The notes: generated from the sequence alone by a model not told the origin. Shown: positions 1 to 11,737, counted from the first letter of the stretch. The stretch is DNA of 64,000 nt from Phanerochaete sordida (GCA_019973155.2 BPQB01000033.1:248001-312000), one strand, 5' to 3'. A program made the numbers and translations.

Positions 1-1095
1 CTCAGTGAGCGCACTATCGAAGGACGACGTGTTCTGGCCGATTGTCTCGCACCAGTTGACGACCATCACTGGATACGGCATGAGCTTCTTCTTGTCGAGC
101 TCCGGCTTATAGTCTTTGCGTCGTCCCTGCATGTACGCTCGCGTCGAGTAGATATCATGCTCCATCAAGAGTTTATAGCCTTCATCACCACCAGCTTTCA
201 CGACCTTCTTCTGTGCGTCCTCCTTGGGTGCGTCTCGCTTGAGTGCGTCCTTGAACGGCTTCGTCACGTTCTGCATGCAATCGTGCACGCCTATTAGGTC
301 AATTTCATGAGGAACGCCCGGGAACAGGAAATGCGCTGCAGTGTGTATGTCTGAGTGACCACGCTTACGGCGGATGCCATTGTACAGCAGCGTTGAGTTG
401 GCTTCCCGGTCTTGGAGGTAGTAGTCGAGCTTATTCAGCTTCAGCTCTTCAAAGAGATCGAAGAGCTGTCGCATGATGGGCGTCTCAGGAAAGCGCATGG
501 CTCCCATGTCCTTGAGGCAGAGATCAGCTATTAAGCCCACGATTAACGGTGACATTACTTGCGATGTAGTCCCACTGCGAATTCGGCTTGTTCTGCGTGA
601 TGGGAGTCTTGGGGGTGCGCGTAGCCCCCGTGTCCTTGACACAGACATCAGCTATCAAGACCACGAATGATGATAGACATTACTTGCGATGTCGCTCTGC
701 GAATCCGGATTGTTGAAGGTCTTGCACGTGTAGAGTCTTCCTCCGGTACGTTTGCTGGCTTCATAGATGGTGTATGGAATTTGCACAGACTGCAGAAGGT
801 ATGCAGCATACAGGCCACCAATTCCGCCACCGATAATTGCGACTTTGTTGCAATCAGACGAGGCTGGGATACTGGTACAAAGACAGCATTAACTCAGTGA
901 ATAGGGATCAATGCAACGTGATCACAGTACTTACTGCGCGGGCGATCCTAAAGCCTGATAGAGCGGGACGGCAGGCTTGTCATTTCGAACAACCGGGTCA
1001 TGGGCGTCCTGGTACTTCTTGATGATATTTCGCGCGAACCAGTTCACTGGATCCGTCGCGGGGGATTTAGTGGGAGGACTGGACACTTGCGCCAT
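1..1095 (-). CDS. Flavin amine oxidase 1 (L-amino-acid-oxidase-like), 3' part outside window
   Basis: FAD-dependent amine/L-amino-acid oxidase family, expected to deaminate an amine or amino acid oxidatively and release H2O2 and ammonia. ATG at 1095. Exons are 1095-935, 871-688, 634-563 and 510 to the window edge; the frame is open throughout. The Rossmann FAD motif VAIIGGGIGGLYAAY is at the start of exon 2, followed by YEASKRTGGRLYT, then an oxidase block (DMGAMRFPETPIM, TRAYMQGRRKDY, LMPYPVMVVNWCET) shared with the four paralogs. Exon 634-563 (24 codons) is a tandem copy of the exon/intron junction that follows it, and both flanking introns begin GCAAGT rather than GTAAGT. The last quarter, with the FAD-binding C-terminus, lies beyond base 1, so it is unknown whether the gene is intact. 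The substrate cannot be read from the sequence. Confidence 0.8.
468..716 (-). repeat. Tandem exon-intron duplication inside amine oxidase 1
   Basis: Two adjacent units of about 124-125 bp (592-716 and 468-591). Each contains an exon end, an entire 52-53 nt intron, and the start of the next exon (GACATGGGAGCCATGCGC type in one, GACACGGGGGCTACGCGC in the other). The two introns (635-687 and 511-562) are clearly alike. All joins are phase 0, so the extra exon adds 24 residues without breaking the frame. Confidence 0.85.
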
Positions 1096-1170
1096 TTCAG
1101 AGCTGGCTCTGCCAAGAGAGAAAGGGGGTCTACAGATAGCGGACGACAACACGAATGCCGTGAACAACGC

Positions 1171-1180
1171 TTTTATATAC
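1171..1180 (-). promoter_or_regulatory. TATA element of amine oxidase 1
   Basis: GTATATAAAA on the minus strand, 76-85 nt before the ATG at 1095. The spacing matches the paralogs. Confidence 0.6.
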
Positions 1181-2107
1181 TTGGATGCTGCGCACCATGG
1201 ATTGAAAGACCTTCCCGTCCTAGGATGGCTCTCCAGCCTCGGAACCACGGCACACTATTTCCAGCTAGGGTCCCAGCCCTAGGACGGTAGGCCACTTTAC
1301 GCACGGGCCACTGTATCACAGGAAAGTGTTTGACTGTACCTCTCACGCTGTCAATATACAGGAGCGTTATGGAAGTATCATGATGCTCACGAGACGTGCG
1401 GAAGGTTCGTATTCCCTGGAACGCTGGCTCACCGTATGGCGAGATGAGCTTATCACCGTACTAAATTTCAGAGCCCTTGGACGTGCATTCAATTCGGCCA
1501 CACGCACCAAGGGTCCGCCCTTCGTAAACAAGCATCCAAGTGGCGCCGACCTATCTGGACATCATCTGAAATAGAGAGAGAGAGAGAGTTCATGGATTGG
1601 CGCTTGAGTAGCCAAGCCTGTAAAACGTGACCTACTCACCGAGGGAATGTCGGTGGTGAGGTTATCGCCGACAGTTGTACAATCGCGTATGGCGTACGGT
1701 AGCAAAGGCAGGCCGACACAGCGCGAGAGGCGTTGGGACCGTAGCGATTGCGTGTAGACCTTCCTGTGTGTGGGCAGGGCTGAGAAATTGCAATACTTCA
1801 GAGAGCTAGGTTCACACTCACGGTGGAACAAGGTGTTCTTGGATGAGTCGTCACAGGGTCGAGATACGCATAGCGTCTCGTCAGCTTCCAGTCTAGCGCG
1901 ATAGCTCAAGAATGGTCAGTGACAGCTGACTCTTTAGCTCTGTGCGATGCTTTCATACGCGCATCCCATAGCACATGAGTGTTCACAGGCAGCAAGGGCG
2001 TTGAAGATTCATGGCCAATAAATCCTATTAATTCTTACGATGCCCTGCCTCACAGCGAAATGCGGCAATATGTTACACTTACTCGACCAGTGAAGCGACC
2101 AACAGTT
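1181..2107. other. Intergenic, no gene recognised
   Basis: Space between the promoter of amine oxidase 1 and the stop of amine oxidase 2. It contains a short (GA)n run near 1573-1590. A 115-codon reading frame at 1562-1909 on the minus strand has no recognisable motif and was not accepted. Confidence 0.5.
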
Positions 2108-4273
2108 CTACGCTTTTAGCACTGTGGCTGAGTCGTCGATGGGGTACAGGCCCTCGAGCGTGATAGCGACCTGCTTGAGCAGCGAATCGGCTGTCCAGCT
2201 CTCGGGCCTGCCGCACTTCTGTTCGAACGGCACGCGTTGCTCTGGGTAGCTCTCGCACACGATCTCGTAGACGGCACGCTTCGACGCTTCGAGAGCGCCG
2301 ACGACCCATCTGCAAAGCGTGTGAGCGGCGCAGCGCAGAGAGCGTGAACCCACGACTTACCCGTGCCGCGCGCTGACGACTTCGCCGGCGAAGTGCAGCC
2401 TCCCCTTCGCCGCTGGGCGCGTGAGGTGCGTGTACAGGTATTTGAATTCGCCCGGATAGAAGACGGCCCAGGAGCCTGAAGATGGACGGTGTGAGCGAAG
2501 AATGAAATTGGACCCAGATGCGGCGCGTACCAAGCACGTTAGGGTTCAGATTCCAGCTGTAAAGGACATGGTCTTCCCAGTTCGCCTCGAGGTACTCGCG
2601 GCCGTCCTGGTTGAAGCCATGGATGCCGACGAGGTCGTTGATGACCCTGCGCCTGACCGTCGCCTGGAGCGCCTCGCCCGTGAGGCCCGTCCACGGGAGC
2701 GCGTCGGAGTTGGCGGCGTAGCTGACCATGAGCACGGTCGAGGGCTTGTCCTCGTCGACGCCGTAGGACGGGTACACGACGCGGCGGACCATGTGGTCCG
2801 TGAAGCTCTGCCCGCCGACGATCGCGCCGTACGCGCCGAAGCCCTTCATGAGCGCGTCGTCCTGCCACCACGCGGACGTGAACTTGACGCCGATCTTCGC
2901 CGCGGACGTGTACGCGAGCGAGCGCAGTGCGTTCGTCTGCGGGTAGTCGAGCTGCGCGTGCGAGAGGTCCATCAGCCGGAGGCACGGCAGCGACGACGTC
3001 GTGATCGCGTGCCCAAACGAGGATATCTCGCCGTCCTCGGTCTCGATGGTGACGTGCTCCGGGATGTGAATCGGCGGCATGTGCATGTCGAGGCGCTTGT
3101 GGTACCGGATGGCAGAGACGCGCTTGTTCTTCTTCAGCTCGTGCGGCTGGCCACTCTGTTCTAGCTTCTTCTCCAGCGCCTTCGCAATTTCGCTCACTCC
3201 GCCGCTACCACCGGTACTAGCGTCAGCAGACGTAGAACGGTGCATGCGAGCGACATACTCTATGCAGTACCACTGGATCGGATTATCCGGGTCGTCCGAA
3301 TAATCAAACGCGAGCGCATCGAGGACAGTCTCCGTGAGCGCGCGGTCGAAGAAGGATGTGGCTTCGGTGAACGTCTCGCACCACTCGACGACCCGGATCG
3401 GGTACGGCATAAGGTTCTTCTTGTCAAGTTCTTGCGTCCAGTCGCTGCGCCGCCCCTGCATGTACGCCCGGGTCGAGTAGATGTCGTACTTCATCATGAG
3501 CTTCCACCCCTCGTTGCCTCCGTTCTCGACGTCGTTCTTGAGAGCGTCCGTGAACGGCTTCGTGACGTTCTGCATGTTGGCCTTGATGCCGAGGCTGCCC
3601 CACCTGTCGGGCACGTTGTGGATGCGGAACTGCTTCGGCGTCACCGCATCGGTCTGCCGCTTGCGGCGCACGGCGTTGTAGAAGAGCGTCGAGTTCTTGT
3701 CCCGGTCCTCGAACAAATACTCGAGCTTCTTGAGGCCGAGATCGTCGAAGAGGTCGAAGACCGGAGCCATGATAGGCGTGTCCGGGAAGCGCATCGCGCC
3801 CAGGTCCTGTATGCGGTATATGAATTAGCCATCAAGCCGGAGAGAAACGCGAAGTCACTTACGATGTAGTCGTAAAACGATTGCGAGTCCTTAAAACCCT
3901 TGTACGTATGCAGGCGCCCACCGACGCGGTCGCTCGCCTCGTAGATGGTGTACCGAATGCCGAAGTATTGAAGGAGGTACGCCGCGTACAACCCGCCAAT
4001 GCCGCCACCGATGATGGCGATCGGCTTCACCTCCGGTTCTATGGGGATGACGGGGGATCTGATGTCGTGGTACTTCGCCTCGTCGTAGACGAGAGGCTTC
4101 GTCGCGTCCTCGGGGAGCGCAATCCGGGGCTGCGGAGCACCGGGCACCACAGGCCCAGGCGGCGTCGGAGGAATGAGCTGGGCTTGGTAGTCCTCGATGA
4201 TGTTCTGCGCGAAGCGATTGACAGGGTCGTTCGCCGGGTCAAACCCGTGAGGATAGAAAGCGGCCTGAGCCAT
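2108..4273 (-). CDS. Flavin amine oxidase 2 (L-amino-acid-oxidase-like)
   Basis: Complete paralog, 653 residues. Exons: 4273-3863, 3806-3259, 3216-2531, 2475-2361, 2309-2108. The N-terminus (DPVNRFAQNIIEDY) is shared by all five family members. The FAD Rossmann motif IAIIGGGIGGLYAAYLL and YEASDRVGGRLHTYK follow near residue 90. The middle holds MRFPDTPIMAPVFDLF, YDIYSTRAYMQGRRSDW and LMPYPIRVVEWCETF. The C-terminal FAD-contact segment is RLHFAGEVVSARHGWVVGAL. The four intron positions are the same as in amine oxidases 3 and 4, which confirms paralogy. No signal peptide is seen, so it is probably cytosolic or peroxisomal, though the C-terminus (TVLKA) is not a clear PTS1. It could equally be called a flavin monoamine oxidase; the substrate is not predictable. 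Confidence 0.85.
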
Positions 4274-4338
4274 CGGGTAAGTCTATCTGACGGGTGAGGG
4301 TGTCAGCACAACGATGGCAGGGCCGTGAAGACGGGGTT

Positions 4339-4348
4339 CATATACCTT
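4339..4348 (-). promoter_or_regulatory. TATA element of amine oxidase 2
   Basis: GGTATATGAACC on the minus strand, about 67-75 nt before the ATG at 4273. The same string, differing in one base, lies before amine oxidase 4. Confidence 0.55.
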
Positions 4349-5740
4349 TAATTCCTGTATGCGCAGCTCGTATGGGTGTCCGGCCATGTTGATTGGCACC
4401 TGCTCGTCATCGCGAAGTCTGGAAAGGGTCTCGGCGTCACAAAGGGGAGCTTGTCTCCTCCAGGCTGCCTCCAGGATTATCAGATTTGTGGCAACATCGA
4501 ACGGAAGCGGTTGCAGTACCGATTGAGAGATATAGTGTGAACGTGGCAGCGTGTTCTTGTCGCATGACGTTCCCTCGCACGAAGAAGAAGATGCTGGCTT
4601 TGAATCGTTAGCCTAGCCCTTCAGATATGCTTCAGACTCAGGAACACGTACTGCGACGGTCCTAATCATATGCGACGATCTGTAGGCCAGGAGCGTATTG
4701 TATCGCGGTGAACACGCGAATGGACCGTAGTCGTCCAGATCGCGATGCAGGTCTCAGGACTCGAAACCGGAGTCTGCGGACCGTCAGCCATGGAGCTCAT
4801 CTCAGGGCTCCAGCGCGCGAGCGAGGTGACTATATGCGCGCAGAGGCGGTCAACGCATGGTCCAGCGAGTATAACACGCGTCTTTACGCTGCCTTAAAGC
4901 TGCATGGTGCGCTGAGCGACTGGCACACGAAGATGGTTCCGCCTTTAGCCCGGGAGACTATACGTAGGCTTCGTGAGGCATCGGCACTTGGACTGCGTAT
5001 TGCACGACGTAGAGGCTGGGTGCATAGGCTCTCCCCTGACCTCGGAGAAACGAGAGTCCTCTCGCAACGTGTGCGATGATCGCTCTACCCTGATGATGAG
5101 GTAGAGATGCTTAGACCATCTGCTCGCCGAATACAGTGCGCGCGGGGTACTCACCAAAAACAGCCTCTCGTTGGCCTCTCGTCTGCAACATGCGCTTCAT
5201 GGCTCGCATAAATGACAGCGGTTCCCAGCACGAATAAGTACAGGCATTGTGCCCCAGCGGTCCTTGACCTCGATCCGACTATTGTTGGGCGCGGCGTGTA
5301 GAAGCAGGCATGAATACTGCCGCAGTAAACAGACTGCACGATGTCGTCCAATGCAGCGCAGCGGTAGACATGGGACCTTGCAAAACCCGAAACGCGTCCG
5401 AACACAGATGCAACGCGGTGTCCGAGAACTTGTGCGCGGAGCGTCGGGATCTCGTGGTCGAACCTCGCGGTAAGTCGTACGAGGGACGATGGTCAAGAGG
5501 GAGATGGGGCAGAAATTGGTCAGAGTGCGGATGGTTGCATGACAGATTTTGTCATCGGGACTGGCTGGTCGCTGGCCGGCGGGTCTGGTCGAGTCTGGGG
5601 AAGGTTGGTCGCGGGGAGGAGGCTGATGAGAACATCAAATTCAGTAAGCGTCTCGGTAGACGCCCAGTCGGCACGTCCACGCGAGGAGCGAATCGTACCA
5701 CCCTTAAGCGAGAAAATATCCAGAATATTATCCCACGTTT
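4349..5740. other. Intergenic between divergent amine oxidase 2 and erg25
   Basis: About 1.4 kb with only short reading frames lacking motifs. It must hold the upstream control regions of both neighbours. No F-box tail like that at 9 and 12 kb was seen here. Confidence 0.5.
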
Positions 5741-5747
5741 TATAAAG
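5741..5747 (+). promoter_or_regulatory. TATA element of erg25
   Basis: TATAAAG, 79-85 nt before the ATG at 5826. Confidence 0.55.
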
Positions 5748-5825
5748 AATCCCCCGCTCTGCTGGCTGGTTCTCCACGCCCCACGTCCTCTGTCCACGAC
5801 CACCACCGCCCCGGGGTCTTCCACG

Positions 5826-6988
5826 ATGCTCAACACGACGGCGACGCCCTACCACGACGCGAGCGTCTTGTACGCCAACACCGACTTTTCCGAGCTCAAC
5901 TGGCTCGAGTTGCAGTGGGCATCGTGGTACCTCTGGATTGGAAACCCAATCCTTGCGACTGGTCTCGCGTCGTTCCTGCTCCACGAGGTGCGTTCCAGAC
6001 ATACTCGTACCGCGCCTCCTCCTGACCGCGCTCCAGGTCGTGTACTTCGGCCGTGCGCTGCCATGGATCATCATCGACGCGATGCCGTACTTCCGCAAGT
6101 GGAAGCTCCAGCCTAACAAGATCCCGACGCCAGGCGAGCAGTGGGCCTGCACTAAGCAGGTCCTCTTCAGCCACTTTACCGTCGAGCTCCCCGTCATCTG
6201 GCTCTTCCACCCCATGGCCGAATTCTTCGGCATGGCGACCTGGCAGGTGCCCTTCCCCAGCTGGAAGGCCATTGCGCCCCAGGTCTTCCTCTTCATGGTC
6301 TTCGAGGACATGTTCCACTACTTTGGTGCGTCCGCAAGCGACTGTATGCGCGCGAAACCCAGGCTGATGACCGCGCAGCGCACCAGGCTCTCCACTGGGG
6401 ACCTCTGTACAAGCACATCCACAAGATCCACCACCAGTACCCCGCACCGTTCGGCCTCGCCGCTGAGTACGCGCACCCCGCAGAGGTCTTCATCCTCGGC
6501 ACGGGCACCATCCTCGGCCCCATCCTCTACTGCATGTTCCGCCGCGACCTGCACATCTTCACCGTCTACATCTGGATTACGCTCCGTCTCTTCCAGGCCA
6601 TCGACGCGCACAGTGGCTACGGTGAGCTGCTTGCAACTTCGTCGTCGAGCTGTTTCTGATTTTTGGGCCGCTAGACTTCCCCTGGTCGCTCCAGCGCTGG
6701 CTGCCCTTCTGGTCCGGCGCCGAGCACCACGACTTCCACCACATGGCCTTCGTCAACAACTTCAGCACCTCCTTCCGCTGGTGCGACCGCATCTTCGGCA
6801 CCGACACCAAGTACCGCGCGTACCGCGCGCGCCTCGACGCCGCGAAGAAGGCCGGGCTCAGCGCCGAGGAGTACGCGCGCATGGAGATCAAGCTCAACGA
6901 GGAGGCCGAGCGGGAAGGCGTCGTCGCCGAGAAGGCCGCCGAGAGCACCGGCTTCGGCGGCGCGTGGCAAAAGACGAAGACCCAGTAG
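5826..6988 (+). CDS. erg25: C-4 methylsterol oxidase (Erg25)
   Basis: Non-haem di-iron oxidase of the ER that removes the C-4 methyl groups of sterol precursors in ergosterol synthesis. 335 residues; exons 5826-5987, 6037-6325, 6379-6621, 6675-6988. The protein has hydrophobic stretches near the N-terminus and in the middle. The fatty-acid-hydroxylase histidine clusters are HQALH, HKIHH and HHDFHH, and EYAHP follows the second cluster as in Erg25 proteins. The polar, lysine- and glutamate-rich C-terminal tail ends in KTKTQ and shows no perfect KKXX signal. Length and motif order fit the family. It is a housekeeping gene sitting inside the amine oxidase array, so it is probably the ancestral content of the locus. 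A plant-type SMO or sterol desaturase label is less likely because the best visible resemblance is to fungal Erg25. Confidence 0.9.
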
Positions 6989-7690
6989 GGCGCCGCGCTT
7001 TGGGACTTTCATAGACTGCTTGTATACGGGAAGTACGATACTCATTCGCGACGATTAATGCCCATGTACCACATCTCTTGTTTGCTATATAATACCCCAT
7101 CCGACAAGATATCCTGGACACAACCCTCTGTGCTGTACTCGAGGACAGCTGCCTTGTATCTCAGTCTACTTGCTGGCTCTCTGTGTACTCTGCCACTAAC
7201 GACCTAGCACTCGTGTGCACCACTCGTCAATACGTAGAGCATTTGCCGCAGCACCCAGGGCCGGTAACCTTCGCCGTGACCTCGAGCTTCGCGCCTGCGT
7301 TATGAGCGGACCGTTGTCCGCGCTGCGGTCGCCGGTGATCAAAGTCTAGCTGCGAGCGTCTCGTGGCTTGGCTCTTGACCGCGACTTCGTCCCGTACCCC
7401 CATCACACAGACAACAAGACTTTCCATCTTACACGAGAGTACTTAGTGTACTCTTACGACTGTGAGTGCATGTTCCTCGATAGGCCCTGCGTTGCTTGCG
7501 GCGGCTGGGCTGGTGGTGGTACGGAGGATGGCGCGTCCTCTGGAGCGGTGGCTCCGACTCTTGCTGCACCTGGATCCTGCCCTTACTCCGTCCCATAATT
7601 GTGGGAGCTTCCCACAGACCATGATATCCCAAGATTATCTCCTCCCTCTCCATCCATCTCCAGGCGGGGGCGAGATATCCACCAAAGCAT
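6989..7690. other. Intergenic, erg25 3' region and F-box gene promoter
   Basis: About 0.7 kb without a supportable gene. AT-richer sequence at 7020-7120 is the likely 3' UTR of erg25. Confidence 0.45.
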
Positions 7691-7704
7691 AGGTCACGTG
7701 ACCT
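7691..7704. promoter_or_regulatory. Perfect 14-bp palindrome with CACGTG core
   Basis: AGGTCACGTGACCT, perfectly self-complementary, 93-106 bp before the ATG of the F-box-like gene. CACGTG is the core bound by bHLH factors (Cbf1/USF type). Binding is inferred, not shown. Confidence 0.5.
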
Positions 7705-7796
7705 GTACAGCAGGCCGTTTCCGTTTCCTGTCTGGCATGAGTTTTGTCTCGAGTAACGTAATGGGACACTGATTCGATTTTGAACACTTTCAGACC

Positions 7797-9009
7797 ATGA
7801 CATTATCCTCCTGCTGTGCGGCGCCGGAGTCTGCAGCGACTCGCAGCGAATGCGACCTTGCTCGCCGCCGTACACTGCCGTCTGAGGTTCTCAGTCTTAT
7901 CTTCGACGAGACCGATACAGAAACACTTTCTGCCGTGCTCCTGGCTAGCTCAGAATGTTACTCCATCGCCTGTCGCTCCCTGTATCGCGAAATTCCGAAC
8001 CGCTCGACGAGCCAGAAACGGGTGCAGCTGCTGCAGTCTCTCGCTCGAGCCTCCGACCCGGCATTTCATCCCAGCCGACTCCCCTCCCCTGCTCAGGCTG
8101 TGCGGCTGCTGAGCCTCGACTTCCACTCGGCGAACATCACCGCCAACCTGCTCCGACTACTCAACCGGGCCCTCAGAGCTACTACCAATCTCCGAGAACT
8201 GCTGCTAGATTTCTCGCCGGGGACCAGTTTCCGGCCGACGGCATGGTGCCTCGAGGGTACAACCTTTTCTCTGCGCCGGCTGTTTACCTCCATCGGCCTC
8301 GACGCAACCTTCTTCGCGTGGCTCTCCCACTCGAACCAGCGCGGGATTCTGGAGCTCAACCTGCGCGGGCACCAGATGGTGCCCTACCCATCCGTCGGCG
8401 CGCCACCCCCGCTCGCGCCAGACGCGCTCCCCGCGCTGAAGAGCTTCCGCAGCGTGCACCTCGAGAGCGCGTGCACGGCGCTCTTCCTCGCCGGGCGCCC
8501 CGTGCGCAGCGTCGGGCTCACGCTCTTCCCGCTTGCCGCGGACGCGACGCTCGACACGCTCCGCGGGACGAGCGTGCCCGTGCGCCGGCTCACGCTGCTC
8601 TGCCTCGAGGAGAGCGCGTCCGACGTGCTCGTGTCGGCCGTCGCGGCGCGCCTGCCCGGGCTCGAGAGCCTGCATATCGTCATCCTCGCGACGCCGTTCT
8701 CAATGGTGAGGTCTCTTCGTCGGTACGCCTTGTTCTGCGTGCCAATTCTTTGTGTTACAGGCGCGGCTGCTCGATCTTGCACCTGCGCTCGCGCGCTTTG
8801 AAGAGCTGCGCTACGTCACGTTCATGGCACCCGACCCGCCTGGCAAAGAAGCACTCACCATCGACCGCGAGCGCGAGATTGTCGCCGCCTGGGCGGGAGC
8901 GTGCACTACGCTGCGTACCGTCATCCTCCCCATGGGCCAGGTGTGGTACGCCGAAAATGGCGCCTGGCGATGTTACGCGGACGGGCTGGAGACGCCAGAG
9001 ACGAAGTGA
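7797..9009 (+). CDS. F-box-like protein
   Basis: 385 residues in two exons, 7797-8705 and 8761-9009. After a short leader, the segment RRTLPSEVLSLIFDETDTET and the following LLASSECYSIACRSLYREI have the pattern of an F-box (P, L-x-x-I-F, cysteine- and leucine-rich second helix), the module that docks Skp1 in SCF ubiquitin ligases. The rest is leucine-rich with repeated L-x-L elements, as in the large, variable F-box families of agaricomycetes, where it would choose the target. The target is unknown. The last exon and the spacer after it are duplicated at 12.0-12.7 kb, where the copy has an in-frame stop. F-box assignment is by pattern only. Confidence 0.65.
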
Positions 9010-9450
9010 GCGGAGAACATATAATGGCATGCCGATATGGGGAATCTGGCCTCGGTGAGCAATCCATCTTGGAGCGTACTGAGTCTGAGTTCTGACGAGC
9101 CAAATTCGTAGTTTCCGTTGAGATACCGAAGTCATGGATAGGACTGGTAGTGAAATCACTGTCAGCAATACTTCGTCGTTTTCCTATAGGTGCGCGTACC
9201 GCCGAACGCGTGCTTATAAGCAGATCTACGAAATATGCCGCCACTCACATTCTGCCGAGGGTGAGTATATTAAAGATTTGGTCTCCAGGAACCGGCGATG
9301 CTTCTTTGATATGCATGGATGTGCACTTCGTCTTGTGGCATAGCGAAGCGTCATGCGGCAGGACCCTTTCTGGAACTTTTCCCACCATCGCGGGAGATCA
9401 TTGAGAAGGTATGGGCGTCCTCCAATCGGTGGTAGCAAAGCGAACGACCT
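8743..9450 (+). repeat. Segmental duplication, copy 1 (F-box last exon plus spacer)
   Basis: Starts just before the intron acceptor (TTTGTGTTACAG) of the F-box gene, covers the whole last exon and about 440 bp of spacer, and is repeated in direct orientation at 12003-12700. The exon part is nearly identical; the spacer is more diverged but still alignable (for example TTTGATATGCATGGATGTGC in both). Confidence 0.85.
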
Positions 9451-9562
9451 TTGGCGTCTGGACCCTATCTCGCGCTGATAGACCACGATTGCCCACGTTC
9501 CCTCGCGCTGCGAGGCCTCGAACGCACGACATGTGCAGGGTGTGCGTCCTTACTTGACGCAG

Positions 9563-9570
9563 CTATATAG
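9563..9570 (+). promoter_or_regulatory. TATA element of amine oxidase 3
   Basis: CTATATAG, 81-88 nt before the ATG at 9651. Confidence 0.6.
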
Positions 9571-9650
9571 GCACCCTCTGCAGATGCAGTGTTGCCTCAT
9601 CGACCTCCGAGCAGACCGCGTTTCCTGGCCAGAACATTACAGCTCTCGAC

Positions 9651-11737
9651 ATGGCCCACCCCGCCGCCTTCATTTCCCCTGACACTGCACGCGACCCTGT
9701 CAACTATTTTGCCCAGCGGCTCGTCGCTGACTCGCACATCCAACTTGGTCGCCCCTTCCCTGCGGCCGCGCCGGAAGTTGAGGCCAGGACGCAGCAGTTC
9801 GTGTTCAACGCCAACAAGTACCTCGACCGTACGGGCGCACCGGTCCTTCAGCTTCCTTCCCAGTTCAGTGATGTTGCTATCGTCGGCGGCGGCATCGGCG
9901 GTCTCTACGCTGCGCTGATCCTGCAGGACCTCGACGTTGCGTACACCATCTATGAAGCCAGCGAACGTCTTGGCGGACGGCTGTACACCTACAAAGGCTT
10001 CCTCGGCAGCGGGAACCCCTGGGACTACTTCGTCAGTAACATTATTTTTTTTCTGCTCGATCTGACTTTCGACCAGGACATCGGCGCTATGCGCTTCCCG
10101 GACACGGAGATCATGGCGCCAGTGAAGAGGCTCATCGACTTTCTCAACCTGGAGAAGCTCGAATATCTTATGGAGGACCGCCACGGCAATTCGACACGCT
10201 GCTTCAATCAAGTCGTGACGCAGCGGTCCGACAAGATCATCACGCCGCAGGACTACAACGTCAGTTCCGAGGATGTGCCCGATCGCTGGGGCCAGCTCGG
10301 CGTCGCTGCCAACGTGTCCAACGTTGTGAAGCCGTTCAGAGATCTGCTGGAACAGGACGTGAAGCATAGAGGCCAAGACGGGATGTACACCATGCTGCGC
10401 TACGACATCTACTCTACCAGGGCGTACATGACGGCGCGTCGCAGCGACTATGAGCCGAGGAATATCCTGGACGAGAAGAATCTGATGCCCTACCCCACCA
10501 CCGTCGTCGACTGGTGCGAGACGTTCGATCATTCGTCATGGTCGTACGACCGCGCCCTCACGGAAACCGTGCTAGACAGTATGGTATTCACGTACAGAGA
10601 TGACCCTAACGTGCCCACGAAATGGTACTGCATCAAGTACGTATGCGTCCTGCTGTCTTTCGAAGTATCCCGCTGACGCGCTGGGGGCGGTAGGGACGGG
10701 TCCAGCGAGCTTGCCACCAAGCTGAACGACTATCTCAGCAAGAGCAGCAAACACAAGCTGAAGACGCGGACGCGCGTCACGGGCATCCGCTGGCACAAGA
10801 GCAACAACTCAGTCAACGTGCTCACCGAGCGCGGCGACGAGATCGCGTACGGACACGTCATCACGACGACGACGCTCCCGTGCCTGCGCGCGATGGACCT
10901 CTCGGACGCGGGGCTCGACGCGCGCCGCTGGGGCCTCATCCGCTCGCTCTCGTACGGCGCCGCGACGAAGATCGGCGTCAAGTTCCGCTCGGCGTGGTGG
11001 CAGGACCACGCGTTCATGTGCGACGCGGGCGCGTTCGGCGCGGTCGTCGGCGGGCAGAGCTTCACGGACAACATGTCCCGCAGGGTCGTGTACCCGTCGT
11101 ACGGCGTCGACGGCAACAGCCCGTCGACGGTGCTCCTCGCGAGCTACGCCGCGACCGGCGACGCGCAGGCGTGGACGGGCCTCACCGCCAAGGAGGCGAA
11201 GCCCATGGTGAAGCGCAGGGTCATCGACGACCTCGTCGCTGTGCACAGGTTCAACGACTTTGGGCCAAAGGTCCTCGAGGAGGAGTGGGAGGACGCGTTC
11301 TTGTACAGTTGGAACACTGATCCCAATACGATGGGTATGCACTCGGAAGGACTGGCTTTCGCTGGTACAGCTGCTCACTGCCCCATTCGCAGGAGCTTAT
11401 GCATTCTTCGGCCCGGGTCAGTTCCCTCAGATGTACCGGGACCTGACTTGCCCCGCTGCGGGAGGAAAGCTGCATTTCGCCGGGGAAGCCATCAGCGCAC
11501 GGCACGCGTACGTCACTGAACTATGTGTCTTCGGTTCAGCGTTGCTCATATCCGTGCAGATGGGTCATTGGTGCCCTTCAGGCTTCCCATCGCGCTGTAT
11601 ACCAGATCATTGCATCCAGCTTTCCAAGCAAGCTTGACTTGCTTGAGCAGAGATGGGGTTTGCCCGAGGCCTGGACCCACAGGTCTCTCATGGAACAGGT
11701 CGCTGTCACCATGGAAGGTTTTCATCGCACACAATGA
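9651..11737 (+). CDS. Flavin amine oxidase 3 (L-amino-acid-oxidase-like)
   Basis: Complete paralog, 624 residues. Exons: 9651-10031, 10077-10636, 10694-11334, 11393-11507, 11560-11737. DPVNYFAQRLVADS near residue 16 matches the family leader. VAIVGGGIGGLYAALIL and YEASERLGGRLYTYK form the FAD-binding start. YDIYSTRAYMTARRSDY, LMPYPTTVVDWCETF and a C-terminal KLHFAGEAISARHAWVIGAL complete the oxidase. The first intron (45 nt) contains no stop in frame and would be silent if retained. The gene lies directly after the F-box tail, and this pair is the unit that was duplicated towards 12-15.6 kb. No transmembrane or secretion signal is seen. Substrate unknown. Confidence 0.85.

Noticed and set aside
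1562..1909. 115-codon reading frame upstream of amine oxidase 1
   Set aside because: No motif, no sensible codon bias, and it would start with ATG in an otherwise non-coding spacer without promoter signs.
9150..9404. Small reading frame conserved in both duplicated spacers (9150-9404 and 12394-12642)
   Set aside because: Both frames would start with GTG, not ATG, the identity is explained by the duplication itself, and substitutions do not favour silent sites.
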